From the NCBI GenBank assembly GCA_017535665.1, contig JAFXTS010000027.1:1-52870 (forward strand): a DNA stretch of 52,870 nt. Direction: 5' to 3'. The translations under genes were made by a program, and so were the position numbers. A model generated the notes under the pieces. That model searched no databases. It was not told the origin of the DNA and worked only from the letters and a program-made list of their open reading frames with translations. This DNA comes from Bacteroidales bacterium. Its GTDB lineage: Bacteria > Bacteroidota > Bacteroidia > Bacteroidales > WCHB1-69. How positions within the stretch are numbered: position 1 is the stretch's first letter; every line of letters starts with the position of its first letter. Positions 11,139-20,139 of the stretch are shown here, piece by piece.

Positions 11139-11166
11139 TTTCTCCCTTTCTTTTTGAACTTTTTAG

Positions 11167-11174
11167 TATTTTTG
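11167..11174 (+). promoter_or_regulatory. -7 element of repetitive lipoprotein gene
   Basis: TATTTTTG on the plus strand, 72 bases before ATG 11247. It lies only 20 bases from the proS -7 box on the other strand, so the two divergent promoters overlap. Confidence 0.5.
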
Positions 11175-11194
11175 TGGTCTTAAAATCAAGTTTG

Positions 11195-11202
11195 CAAAAA
11201 TA
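11195..11202 (-). promoter_or_regulatory. -7 element of proS
   Basis: CAAAAATA on the plus strand reads TATTTTTG on the minus strand, 56 bases before the proS start. Confidence 0.55.
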
Positions 11203-11246
11203 CAAAAATTATATCACCCAGCCGCAAACAGAAAGGAGATTAAGTT

Positions 11247-13811
11247 ATGAAAAAGTTAGTGTATTTTTCCGTCCTTGCGTTAGCCATACTGGCAACTTCT
11301 TGTAAATTAGAGTCATTGACCTATTACGATGACATCTATAGTAGTTCAACCGATGCACAATACGTTCGTCCTAACACGGCTCCAGCGAACTATTCGAACT
11401 CGAATGCCACGCCGAACAATGCGAACAATGGCTACAGTAACGCGCCAAATTACAACAACAATAACAACAATTACAGCAACAACGGTAATAATAATGTGAC
11501 CTATTATTACGATGAAGAGACCGGGTTGTATTACGATGCCAACAGCAACACGTATTACGATCCGAACACTGGCAATTATTATGCCGGCACCTCTTCCAAC
11601 TCCAGCTCGTATTCTGATGGCAACGGCAACACGTACATCACGAACAACTACTATTTCGATGACGACAGTTACTACGATTACTACTACACCTCACGTATCC
11701 GTCGTTTCCACTCTTGCTGCGACTACGGTTGGAGCTACTACGATCCGTACTTCACCAACCACTACTGGTACAGCTACGATCCGGCATGCTGGGGTGTGAG
11801 CATCTACCTCGGTTACAACTGGTGGTGGCCGACCTACTACTATCGTCCGTACTACTACAATTATGGATACTACCACTACGGTTTCAACTATGGCTGGGGC
11901 TGGAGTTGCCATCACCCCTATCACAACCATCACCACTTCGGATGGTACAACAACCCCTACTACTATGGCTATCACCACGGAGGTTATCACCATGGATACC
12001 ACAACGGCTATCATCACGGCTATCACAATGGATACCTCAACGGATACTATGATGGATATTACGCTGGAAGCCATGCAGGCTATTACCACAACAACTACGA
12101 CCACAACGGTTCCTTCTACATTGGACACAGAGAAACAGCTTCCGCCACCAACGCCGGCAACAACGGCAGAGGCAGACGTCCCAACGGATATGGCAACAAC
12201 GGCGGTGTGGCTGAATACAAAAACGAGCCCAGCAGCGGCGGTGCCTCCTCCATCCGTACGGTCTCCCCGATGAGCTTCAACGAACGCTACGAAGCCCTTG
12301 CCTCGGCCAACTCTTCCAACACCAACAAAGAGAATAATAATAGAGTTGCGAACCCTAATGTTGACAACAACAGAGTTGCCAATCCTACTAATAACGGCAC
12401 TGCCAGAGAGAGCAATGTTAAACCTGCTACCAACAACAATAACTCGAACCGTGTTTCTAATCCCAACACTGACAACAACAACCGTGTGAGCAATCCCACC
12501 AACAACGGCACTGCCAGAGAGAGCAATGTTACACCTGCTACCAACAACAATAACTCGAACCGTGTTTCTAATCCCAACACTGACAACAACAACCGTGTGA
12601 GCAATCCCACCAACAACGGCAATGCACGAGAGAGCAACGTTACACCTGCTACCAACAACAATAACTACAACAACAACTCAAGCCGTGTGTCTAATCCCAA
12701 CACTGACAACAATAACCGTGTGAGCAACCCCAATAACAACGGCAATGCTAGAGAGAGTAACGTTACGCCTACTAACAACAATAATAACTACAACAACAAT
12801 TCGAGCCGTGTGACTACGCCTTCCAACAATAATAACTACAATAACAATAACGGTTATAACAACAACACCAGCAGAGATAACGGCTACACTCCTAACAACA
12901 ACAACTCGAGCCGTGTGACTACGCCTTCCAATAACAACTACAATAATAACTATAACAACAACTCAAGCAGAGACAACGGTTACAATTCCAACAACAACTA
13001 CAATAATAACTATAACAACAACTCAAGCCGCGTAACCACTCCTTCCAATAACAACTACAACAATAACTATAACAACAATTCGAACTACAACAACTCCAGC
13101 CGTGTGACCACTCCTTCCAACAATAACAATAACTATAACAACAATTCGAACTACAACAGCAATACGAGTCGTCCCAGCAGTGTTACGGCACCGGCTCCCA
13201 GCAGCAACAGTCGCACCCCGCTGCCCTCCAACTACAACAATAACAGATCTTCCAACTCCTACAATAGCAGTTCTTCTTCCAACAGTTCTTCCAGCTATAG
13301 CAGACCGTCTAACAGCAGTTCTTCCTCTAACAGTTCTTCCAGCTATAGCAGACCGTCCAACAGCAGTTCTTCCTCTAACAGTTCTTCCAGCTACAGCAGG
13401 CCGTCCAACAGCAATTCTTCCTCGAACAGCTCTTCCAGCTACAGCAGACCGTCTAACAGCAGTTCTTCCTCTAACAGCTCTTCCAGCTACAGCAGACCGT
13501 CGAACAGCAGTTCCTCATCGAATAGCTCTTCCAGCTACAGCAGACCGTCGAACAGCAGTTCCTCATCGAACAGCTCTTCCAGCTACAGCAGACCGTCCAG
13601 CAGCAGCTCATCCAGCTATAGCAGACCTTCGAGTTCATCCAATAACAGATCGTCCAGTTCCTACAACTCTTCCTCCAGCCGCAGCAGTCACTCCAGTTCT
13701 TCCAGTTCATCCTCCCGTTCAGGCAGCAGTTACAGCGGCGGCTCGCACTCCTCAAGCAGCTCACACTCCAGCGGTTCACACTCCAGCAGTTCATCCTCTT
13801 CCAGAAGATAA
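11247..13811 (+). CDS. Repetitive Tyr/His-, Asn- and Ser-rich lipoprotein
   Basis: An 854-residue envelope lipoprotein of unknown function. The N-terminus MKKLVYFSVLALAILATSC is a lipoprotein signal peptide with cysteine 19. Three low-complexity zones follow: about 80-300 rich in Tyr, His, Gly, Trp and Asn (YYYRPYYYNYGYYHYG, HGYHNGYHHGYHNGY); about 345-650 Asn-rich with a 37-residue unit (RVSNPNTDNNNRVSNPTNNG...); and about 665-854 Ser-rich with a 16-residue unit ending SSSSYSRPSN repeated seven times. There is no recognisable catalytic domain. The DNA repeats are long and near identical, so length is likely to vary between strains. The N-zone could bind metal or heme through its many histidines, or be glycosylated in the Ser zone; both are guesses. 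Eight bases separate it from the next lipoprotein gene. Confidence 0.85.
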   Translation: MKKLVYFSVLALAILATSCKLESLTYYDDIYSSSTDAQYVRPNTAPANYSNSNATPNNANNGYSNAPNYNNNNNNYSNNGNNNVTYYYDEETGLYYDANSNTYYDPNTGNYYAGTSSNSSSYSDGNGNTYITNNYYFDDDSYYDYYYTSRIRRFHSCCDYGWSYYDPYFTNHYWYSYDPACWGVSIYLGYNWWWPTYYYRPYYYNYGYYHYGFNYGWGWSCHHPYHNHHHFGWYNNPYYYGYHHGGYHHGYHNGYHHGYHNGYLNGYYDGYYAGSHAGYYHNNYDHNGSFYIGHRETASATNAGNNGRGRRPNGYGNNGGVAEYKNEPSSGGASSIRTVSPMSFNERYEALASANSSNTNKENNNRVANPNVDNNRVANPTNNGTARESNVKPATNNNNSNRVSNPNTDNNNRVSNPTNNGTARESNVTPATNNNNSNRVSNPNTDNNNRVSNPTNNGNARESNVTPATNNNNYNNNSSRVSNPNTDNNNRVSNPNNNGNARESNVTPTNNNNNYNNNSSRVTTPSNNNNYNNNNGYNNNTSRDNGYTPNNNNSSRVTTPSNNNYNNNYNNNSSRDNGYNSNNNYNNNYNNNSSRVTTPSNNNYNNNYNNNSNYNNSSRVTTPSNNNNNYNNNSNYNSNTSRPSSVTAPAPSSNSRTPLPSNYNNNRSSNSYNSSSSSNSSSSYSRPSNSSSSSNSSSSYSRPSNSSSSSNSSSSYSRPSNSNSSSNSSSSYSRPSNSSSSSNSSSSYSRPSNSSSSSNSSSSYSRPSNSSSSSNSSSSYSRPSSSSSSSYSRPSSSSNNRSSSSYNSSSSRSSHSSSSSSSSRSGSSYSGGSHSSSSSHSSGSHSSSSSSSRR
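12422..12795 (+). repeat. 111-bp tandem repeats encoding 37-residue Asn-rich units
   Basis: The string GTGTTTCTAATCCC recurs at 12451 and 12562, 111 bases apart, with near-identical sequence between; a third unit near 12685 carries a 12-base insertion of the AACTACAACAAC type, and a partial earlier unit begins near 12340. All units are in frame within the lipoprotein gene. Confidence 0.85.
13255..13602 (+). repeat. 48-bp tandem repeats encoding 16-residue Ser-rich units
   Basis: The AGACCG (once AGGCCG) anchor recurs at 13302, 13350, 13398, 13446, 13494, 13542 and 13590, exactly 48 bases apart. Each unit encodes a version of SNSSSSSNSSSSYSRP. Differences are mostly synonymous. Confidence 0.9.
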
Positions 13812-13819
13812 AATCAGCG

Positions 13820-14236
13820 ATGAGCCCACAGATTATCGGCATTATCACACTAACTACCATAACCTTAGCCTCCTGCAAAATATCGCAGGAGGCTTCTTTG
13901 CGTCCAGACGATCCGTGGTCACGATATGAGAAAGCCATTGATGCTTCCCAGAACTGTGAGCAAATTCATTCCGCATACATGGCATATTGCAAGCGGATTG
14001 TGGCATTAGACGGACACATTTCTGCAAATGAGTGGAAGTCGTATGTGAAAACCACTACTTTTTTGGAACGAAAGATGAATCGCAAGTCACGCCGCTACTG
14101 CGGTTGCCGCTATTTTGACCATCTGTGGGAGATATCTTCGAGGGGAGAAGGCGACGGGATGCTTCCACAAGACGATTTCGACTATGAGGAGTGGGAGGAT
14201 AATTTTGACTATGATGAATTTGATTCAACACGATAA
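13820..14236 (+). CDS. Small lipoprotein, function unknown
   Basis: A 138-residue protein with a short hydrophobic start and a lipobox LASC, cysteine at about 19. The middle has spaced cysteines (NCEQ, YCKR, RRYCGCRYF) and the C-terminus is strongly acidic (DDFDYEEWEDNFDYDEFD). No family recognised. It starts 8 bases after the repetitive lipoprotein and is probably co-transcribed with it, so the two may act together in the envelope. Confidence 0.72.
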   Translation: MSPQIIGIITLTTITLASCKISQEASLRPDDPWSRYEKAIDASQNCEQIHSAYMAYCKRIVALDGHISANEWKSYVKTTTFLERKMNRKSRRYCGCRYFDHLWEISSRGEGDGMLPQDDFDYEEWEDNFDYDEFDSTR

Positions 14237-14254
14237 TAAAACAATACGGATAAT

Positions 14255-14548
14255 ATGAAAGCAGTATTCATCTCATTTTACAAGGCTTTTTATACAGAAA
14301 TGATCGATGCGCTTGACCAATTGGACATCCGCGGATTTACTTTCTGGGAAGAGGTGCAGGGGCGCGGCAATGAGACGGGCGAGCCGCACTATGGCACGCA
14401 TGCATGGCCGACGCTCAACTCCGCCATCATCACCTTTATTCCTGAAGAGAAAGTGGCTCCGCTGATGGACGAAATCCATCGTTTGGATGCCAGCGCACCG
14501 CAGCAGGGCATCCGTGCCTTTGTGATGCCTGTGGAGCAAATGTCGTAA
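14255..14548 (+). CDS. PII-like small regulatory protein
   Basis: A 97-residue cytoplasmic protein with ferredoxin-like, PII-type features: IRGFTFWEEVQGRG in the position of the PII T-loop start, then GEPHYGTHAWPTLNSAIITFI. It lacks the GlnK tyrosine and ATP-binding residues typical of classical GlnB. Bacteroidota members of this group often sit next to RND efflux genes; here it precedes a 2-hydroxyacid dehydrogenase by 3 bases and an ABC exporter, so it may sense a metabolite for that unit. The partner and ligand are unknown. Confidence 0.7.
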   Translation: MKAVFISFYKAFYTEMIDALDQLDIRGFTFWEEVQGRGNETGEPHYGTHAWPTLNSAIITFIPEEKVAPLMDEIHRLDASAPQQGIRAFVMPVEQMS

Positions 14549-14551
14549 CCG

Positions 14552-15508
14552 ATGGCCGAATCCGTGAAACGAAAAGTCATCATTGTGGATCGCACTGCGC
14601 CCTCGCTGCAGGAGGGGTTGCGTGCGCATGGATACGAATGTGAGACGCGCACCGACCTGACCTACGACGACTTCTGCAGGATGGACGATGATCTCTACGG
14701 GCTGGTCATCCGCAGTCGTTTTCGGGTGGATGCACCGCTGATTGACACCAAACGGCACCTCCGCTTCATCGTGCGGCTCGGTTCCGGCGTGGAGAACATC
14801 GACACGGACTATGCCACTCGTTGCGGTATTGTCTGCATGAGCACGCCGGAAGGCAACGCGCAGTCGGTGGCGGAACATGCCCTCGGAATGCTGATGGCGG
14901 CTCTGCGCCACATCGCCCGTGCCGACCATGAGGTGCGCGACGGCGCCTGGCGGCGCGAAGCCAACAAAGGACGCGAACTGGCCTCCCAACGAATCGGCAT
15001 CATCGGTTATGGCCATACCGGTCCGGCCTTTGCCCGCATCCTGAAGAACTTCGGCTGCGAAATTCTCGTTTATGACAAGTTCAGAACCGATATTACTGAT
15101 ACCTTCGTTCGAGTGTCTTCTATAGAGGAGATACAAGAAAAATGCAATGTTATTTCATTACACATCAATTATTTACCAGAAAATCATCATTTAGTAAATG
15201 AAGATTTTCTCACAAAAGTTCAAGAAGGTGTCATCCTGCTCAACACCTGTCGGGGTAGCGTGGTGGACACAGCAGCGTTGGTACAAGCCGTTAGAAGCGG
15301 ACGCGTTGGCTGTGCGGCATTGGATGTACTGGAATCTGAGTCAGTGCGGCTGAAAATCCCGCCCAAAGAGGAGTGGGACGAAGCATTGACTGCGCTCTCA
15401 CTACTTGACAATGTGATTCTTACGCCGCACATCGCCGGGCAGACTTTTGAGGCTGAGCAGCGGCATGCCGACATTGCCTTACAGAAAATCCTAAACCTGA
15501 AGGCATGA
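14552..15508 (+). CDS. D-2-hydroxyacid dehydrogenase (SerA-like)
   Basis: A 318-residue NAD-dependent dehydrogenase of the D-3-phosphoglycerate dehydrogenase / D-2-hydroxyacid family. The nucleotide-binding motif is GIIGYGHTGPAFA, the catalytic arginine is in NTCRGSVVD, the glutamate near LDVLESE and the catalytic histidine in LTPHIAG. The substrate-domain start VRLGSGVENID is typical. It has no C-terminal ACT domain, so it is not a full feedback-regulated SerA. The true substrate may be 3-phosphoglycerate or another 2-hydroxyacid. It overlaps the ABC gene start by 4 bases (ATGA). Confidence 0.88.
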   Translation: MAESVKRKVIIVDRTAPSLQEGLRAHGYECETRTDLTYDDFCRMDDDLYGLVIRSRFRVDAPLIDTKRHLRFIVRLGSGVENIDTDYATRCGIVCMSTPEGNAQSVAEHALGMLMAALRHIARADHEVRDGAWRREANKGRELASQRIGIIGYGHTGPAFARILKNFGCEILVYDKFRTDITDTFVRVSSIEEIQEKCNVISLHINYLPENHHLVNEDFLTKVQEGVILLNTCRGSVVDTAALVQAVRSGRVGCAALDVLESESVRLKIPPKEEWDEALTALSLLDNVILTPHIAGQTFEAEQRHADIALQKILNLKA

Positions 15509-17328
15509 AGCAGTTCCGGCGAGTTCTTACCTATCTCCGTGATTTTAAGATCAATATCGTACTGATATTCTTCTTCAACCTCTGCTATGCGGTCTTTTCT
15601 GTTTTCTCGCTGTCGATGGTGGCACCTTTTCTGTCGGTGCTTTTCGGCAATGGCACGATGGTGACCGAGCGGCCAGAACTTTCGCTGAATGCCAACGACA
15701 TACTGAACACCTTCTACTATTACATGGGGATTATCATCCATGACTATGGACAGTTTTATGCGCTGGTATTCATTGCTATCACAATGATTGTCAGCACTTT
15801 ATTTTCCAATCTTTTTCGATATCTTGGTTTATATGCCAACGCACCGATTCGTGCGGGCATCTCGAAAGGATTGCGGCGGGATGTCTATCACCGGCTGCTC
15901 ATCCTTCCTCTCTCTTTTTACAACCGGCAGAAAAAAGGCGACATCCTCAACCGTATCGGTTCCGACGTGCAGGAGGTAGAATGGTCGGTAGTATGCAGTC
16001 TGCAGATGTTTTTTAGGGATCCGATATTGGTGATCGTATTTTTAATTACATTATTTTCAATTAGTTATAAATTAACTTTTCTTACCCTGATCATTCTCCC
16101 CCCCGCAGGAATATTGATTGCGAAGATTGGCAAAAGCATCAAGAAGAATTCCACGGAGGCGCAGCAGATTTTGGGCAGGATGACCTCCGCGTTCGATGAG
16201 GCCATCAGCGGGTTGCGCATCATACAGGGGCATACGGCCACCGACTATGCCGACCGCCGTTTCCGCAAGATGAACGACCGCTTTTTTGTGCTGAACCGCC
16301 GCATCTTCCGCAAGACGGAAATCGGAGCGCCGCTGGTGGAGTTCCTGTGCATCCTCGCATTGGTCATCGTGCTGCTGTTGGGTGGTAATTTCGTGGTGTC
16401 GGATGCTGCGATGACGGGTGAAAAACTGATCTTGTTCATTGTCATCTTTGCCCGCATCATCCCGCCGGCGCAATCCATTGTGTCATCGTACTATACCATC
16501 CAAAAGGGCATGGCTTCGGCTGACCGTATTTTCCGTGTTATTGATGAAGATGAGGTGATTGAAGAGGCGAAAGAGCCGGTGAGCAAGAAGACCTTTGACG
16601 ACAAAATCGCGTACAGCCACGTGCATTTCTCTTATCGGGAGGATGGCAACGAGGAGGTGCTGAGTGATATCAGTTTCACCTTAGAAAAAGGGAAAACTGT
16701 GGCCTTAGTAGGCGCGTCGGGCAGCGGCAAATCGACCATTGTAGATTTGTTGCCGAGGTTTTATGATGTGAAAGAGGGTCAAATTCTTATTGATGGAATT
16801 GATATAAAAAAACTGAAAATCAGTGATTTACGAAGCATTTTCGGAATTGTCAACCAAGATATCACCTTGTTTAACGACACGGTGTACCACAACATCGCCT
16901 TCGGCAAAGAGGGGGTGACACGCGAGATGGTGGAGGAGGCGGCGAAGACCGCGTTGGCGCACGATTTCATCATGGAGATGACCGAGGGTTACGACACGGT
17001 GATCGGCGACCGCGGCATGATGCTGTCGGGCGGGCAGCGGCAGCGGTTGAGTATTGCGCGCGCTGTGCTGCAGAACCCGCAGGTGCTGATTTTGGACGAG
17101 GCCACCTCGGCCCTTGACACCGAATCGGAATATATTGTGCAGCAGTCGCTGCAGCGCCTGATGGAGGGAAGAACCACGATAGTGGTGGCGCACCGGTTGT
17201 CCACTATCCGGCGGGCGGATGAGATCCTGTTTGTGCAGGGCGGCCGCATCATTGAGATGGGCAACCATGACGAGCTGATTGCCCTCGGCGGAGAATATGC
17301 TAAATTCTGCGCATTGCAGGAAGGATGA
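15505..17328 (+). CDS. ABC exporter, fused membrane and ATPase domains (MsbA-like)
   Basis: A 607-residue half-transporter. The first ~330 residues hold six predicted membrane helices; the ATPase domain follows with Walker A GASGSGKST (about 403-411), signature LSGGQRQR (about 507), Walker B VLILDEATSALD and switch histidine VVAHRLST. The layout is that of the MsbA / lipid-flippase group of type IV exporters, which work as homodimers in the inner membrane. Lipid A-core export is plausible but other lipids or peptides are possible. It is translationally coupled to the dehydrogenase. Confidence 0.93.
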   Translation: MKQFRRVLTYLRDFKINIVLIFFFNLCYAVFSVFSLSMVAPFLSVLFGNGTMVTERPELSLNANDILNTFYYYMGIIIHDYGQFYALVFIAITMIVSTLFSNLFRYLGLYANAPIRAGISKGLRRDVYHRLLILPLSFYNRQKKGDILNRIGSDVQEVEWSVVCSLQMFFRDPILVIVFLITLFSISYKLTFLTLIILPPAGILIAKIGKSIKKNSTEAQQILGRMTSAFDEAISGLRIIQGHTATDYADRRFRKMNDRFFVLNRRIFRKTEIGAPLVEFLCILALVIVLLLGGNFVVSDAAMTGEKLILFIVIFARIIPPAQSIVSSYYTIQKGMASADRIFRVIDEDEVIEEAKEPVSKKTFDDKIAYSHVHFSYREDGNEEVLSDISFTLEKGKTVALVGASGSGKSTIVDLLPRFYDVKEGQILIDGIDIKKLKISDLRSIFGIVNQDITLFNDTVYHNIAFGKEGVTREMVEEAAKTALAHDFIMEMTEGYDTVIGDRGMMLSGGQRQRLSIARAVLQNPQVLILDEATSALDTESEYIVQQSLQRLMEGRTTIVVAHRLSTIRRADEILFVQGGRIIEMGNHDELIALGGEYAKFCALQEG

Positions 17329-17353
17329 GGTCTGCCAATTCCGAACATTTTTG

Positions 17354-17361
17354 TATCTTTG
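17354..17361 (+). promoter_or_regulatory. -7 element of trpS
   Basis: TATCTTTG, 18 bases before ATG 17380. A TTG at 17359 that would open a longer frame lies inside this box. Confidence 0.7.
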
Positions 17362-17379
17362 CAGCCTCAAATTTGTAAT

Positions 17380-18375
17380 ATGGATAAAGTATTAAGCGGA
17401 ATCAGGCCCACCGGTTTCCTTCACCTCGGAAACTACTTCGGTGCCTTACGGAATTTCATCAAAATGCAGGAGGAAAACGACTGCTATTTCTTCATTGCCG
17501 ACTACCACTCCCTCACCACGCATCCCAAGCCGGCCGACCTGCGCACGAATGTGAAGAACGTGCTGATTGACTATCTGGCAGCGGGTCTCGACCCCGAAAA
17601 GGCCACCCTTTATATACAGAGCGACCTGCCGGAGGTTTGCGAGCTGAGTTTGCTGCTCTCGATGAATGTGTATGTTGGTGAGCTTCAGCGTGTAAGCTCC
17701 TTCAAGGAGAAGGTGCGCCGACAGCCCAACAACGTCAACGCAGGGCTTCTCTCCTACCCCATTCTGATGGCTGCCGACATCCTTGTACACCGCGCCGACA
17801 AGGTGCCCGTGGGAAAGGATCAGGAGCAGCATTTGGAGATGACCCGCGACTTCGCACAGCGGTTCAACAACTTCTACGGGGTGGAGTATTTCAAACTGCC
17901 TGTCGCCTACAACTTCGGACAGGCATTGGTGAAGATTCCCGGATTGGACGGCAGCACCAAGATGTCGAAATCCGACAACGAAAATTCATGCATCTACCTT
18001 TCCGACGCGCCTGAGGTCATCAAGAAGAAGGTGATGAAGGCGGTGACCGACAGCGGTCCGACCGAGCCGGGGCAGCCGAAGCCGCAGGCCATCGAGAACC
18101 TGTTCCAGCTGATGCGCGCCGTGTCGGCGGAAGACACCGTGAAGTTTTTCGAAGAGGAATACAACAAGTGCAGCATCCGCTATGGCGATATGAAGAAGCA
18201 GCTGGCCGCCGACATCACGGCTTTCAACGCTCCCATCTACGAGCGCATTTTAGAGTTGCGGGGCAACGACGAGTACCTGCGCAAAGTCATCGAGCGGGGT
18301 GCGGAGAAGGCTCATGCCAGCGCAGCTCCCACGGTGCGCGACGTGCGTGAAATCATCGGTATCAAAAAACTATAA
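17380..18375 (+). CDS. trpS: Tryptophanyl-tRNA synthetase
   Basis: A 331-residue class I synthetase that charges tRNA-Trp. The HIGH-like signature is PTGFLHLGNYFG near residue 10 and the KMSKS loop is GSTKMSKSD near 194. Length is typical. The start at 17380 is set by the promoter box upstream. It leads a run of five plus-strand genes with short gaps or overlaps (nitroreductase, ruvX, def, TPR lipoprotein). Confidence 0.97.
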   Translation: MDKVLSGIRPTGFLHLGNYFGALRNFIKMQEENDCYFFIADYHSLTTHPKPADLRTNVKNVLIDYLAAGLDPEKATLYIQSDLPEVCELSLLLSMNVYVGELQRVSSFKEKVRRQPNNVNAGLLSYPILMAADILVHRADKVPVGKDQEQHLEMTRDFAQRFNNFYGVEYFKLPVAYNFGQALVKIPGLDGSTKMSKSDNENSCIYLSDAPEVIKKKVMKAVTDSGPTEPGQPKPQAIENLFQLMRAVSAEDTVKFFEEEYNKCSIRYGDMKKQLAADITAFNAPIYERILELRGNDEYLRKVIERGAEKAHASAAPTVRDVREIIGIKKL

Positions 18376-18384
18376 CCGTCTGCC

Positions 18385-19134
18385 ATGAACGCTATCGACA
18401 CTATGCTTCAGCACCGCAGCATCCGCGAGTTCGCCGACCAGCCCGTTGCGAAAGAGACGCTCGACCAGATCCTGGCCGCCGCGTGCAACGGCTCCACCAT
18501 GGGCGGAATGCAGCTTTTCAGCATCATCGTGACGCAGGACAAGGAGATGATGCGCAAGATGGCACCGGCACATTTCAACCAGCCCATCGCCACCAACGCG
18601 CCGCTCATCCTCACCTTCTGCGCCGACTTCCACCGTTTCGACCGCTACTGCGAGTGCCGCAACACGCCGACCGATGCCTACCACAACCTGCAGGCTTACC
18701 AATGGGCCGTCACCGACGCGCTCATCGCCGCCCAGAACGCCTGTGTGGCCGCCGAATCGCTCGGACTGGGCATCTGCTGGCTGGGTACCATCACCTATAA
18801 CACGCCGCAATTTATTGACATTCTTCAACTTCCGAAACATGTCATACCGGTAGCATGCATCCCGATGGGCTACCCCGCACATCCCAACACTCCCCTCACT
18901 CCCAAGATTTCCAACTCCGCCCTCATCCACCACGAAACCTACCGCGAATATTCCGAAGAAGAAATCAATACGGCCTACGCCACCATGGAGCAGGCACCTA
19001 ACAATGTCAACATGGTGAAGGACAATCACTTCCAAAACTTGGCAGAAGACTGGGTGTTGCGCCGTTATAAAAAGGAAGACAACGAATATTTTTCAGATCT
19101 TCTTCAAAAAACAATCACTGAACAGGGTTTCTGA
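18385..19134 (+). CDS. Nitroreductase-family flavoprotein
   Basis: A 249-residue FMN-dependent oxidoreductase. The N-terminal HRSIREFADQPV is the classic FMN-phosphate binding stretch; the later GLGICWLGTI and IPVACIPMGYP are the NfsA/FRP-type core. The C-terminal extension also suits the NfsA-like branch. The substrate (quinone, flavin or nitro compound) cannot be told. It lies 9 bases after trpS and overlaps ruvX by one base. Confidence 0.88.
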   Translation: MNAIDTMLQHRSIREFADQPVAKETLDQILAAACNGSTMGGMQLFSIIVTQDKEMMRKMAPAHFNQPIATNAPLILTFCADFHRFDRYCECRNTPTDAYHNLQAYQWAVTDALIAAQNACVAAESLGLGICWLGTITYNTPQFIDILQLPKHVIPVACIPMGYPAHPNTPLTPKISNSALIHHETYREYSEEEINTAYATMEQAPNNVNMVKDNHFQNLAEDWVLRRYKKEDNEYFSDLLQKTITEQGF

Positions 19135-19577
19135 TGGGAAGAATCGTTGCCATTGACTACGGACAGAAGCGGGTTGGATTTGCCGCGAGCGATGAGTTGC
19201 GCATCTGCGCCCATCCCTTGGAGACCGTACACGTAAGCCAGGCTTTCGATTATCTCAAGCATTATATTGAAACAGAGAAAGTTGACGTGATAGTAATTGG
19301 CGAACCCAAGACGCTCAAAAACACGCCGTCTGACTCCACCCGCTATATCGAACCGTTTGTCAACCGCGTGAGAAAGAGTTTTCCCGATATCGAAATCGCC
19401 CGCATGGACGAGCGTTTCACCTCGCGGATGGCTTTCCAGACCATGATTGACTCGGGCTTGAAGAAAAAGGAGAGGCAGAACAAGGCTTTGGTGGACACCA
19501 TCAGCGCCACCATCATTCTGCAAACATATATGCAACAACTTGAAATAGAGAACAACAGAAATAACATACAACCATGA
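19134..19577 (+). CDS. ruvX: Holliday junction resolvase-like / pre-16S rRNA nuclease YqgF
   Basis: A 147-residue RNase H-fold protein of the YqgF/RuvX family, involved in 16S rRNA 5' maturation. Visible: IVAIDYGQKRVGFAASD with the first catalytic aspartate, VIVIGEPKT, DERFTSRMA, and VDTISATIILQTY with the last aspartate. The start overlaps the nitroreductase stop (TGATG) and the end overlaps def by ATGA, so these genes are coupled. Confidence 0.93.
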   Translation: MGRIVAIDYGQKRVGFAASDELRICAHPLETVHVSQAFDYLKHYIETEKVDVIVIGEPKTLKNTPSDSTRYIEPFVNRVRKSFPDIEIARMDERFTSRMAFQTMIDSGLKKKERQNKALVDTISATIILQTYMQQLEIENNRNNIQP

Positions 19578-20125
19578 TTTTACCAATTTATTTATATGGT
19601 CAGCCGGTTTTGAGAAAACAGGCCGCAAATGTTGAAATGGGAAAAGAGGAGCTCAAGCAGCTGGTTTCCGACATGTTTGAGACGATGTACAATGCCAATG
19701 GTGTCGGATTGGCCGGCCCGCAGGTAGGCAAGTCGTTGCGCATATTTGTCATTGATTCAGCACCTTTCAAAGAGAGTTATCCCAACGAAGAGATTCGCAA
19801 ACTGGCCTTCATCAATCCGGTCATCACCAAGCGTTTTGGCGAGGAGCAGCCCTTCAACGAAGGCTGTTTGAGTCTGCCCGACATTCACGAAGACGTGTAT
19901 CGTCCCACTTCCATCGAAATCACCTATCTTACTGAAGATTTGGAAGAAAAGACCGAGACCATCTCGGGTTGTGTGGCTCGCATCATCCAGCATGAGTATG
20001 ATCATATTGAAGGTCAAGTATTTACAGACCATCTTTCTTCTCTCAAAAAAATGATTTTGAAGCGCAAACTCACCGACATTGCTGGAGGTAAAGTTCGTCC
20101 CAACTACAAAACTGCCCGCAAATAA
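19574..20125 (+). CDS. def: Peptide deformylase
   Basis: A 183-residue metalloenzyme that removes the formyl group from nascent proteins. The three motifs are intact: GVGLAGPQVG, EGCLSLP (metal cysteine) and QHEYDH (two metal histidines and the catalytic glutamate). Length is normal. Adjacent to ruvX with a 4-base overlap, a common pairing in Bacteroidota. Confidence 0.97.
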   Translation: MILPIYLYGQPVLRKQAANVEMGKEELKQLVSDMFETMYNANGVGLAGPQVGKSLRIFVIDSAPFKESYPNEEIRKLAFINPVITKRFGEEQPFNEGCLSLPDIHEDVYRPTSIEITYLTEDLEEKTETISGCVARIIQHEYDHIEGQVFTDHLSSLKKMILKRKLTDIAGGKVRPNYKTARK

Positions 20126-20139
20126 CCCTCTCTTTTACC

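Noticed and set aside
12300..13602. Regular direct repeats that could be read as a CRISPR array
   Set aside because: The units are in frame, contiguous without unique spacers, 111 and 48 bases long, and encode low-complexity protein.
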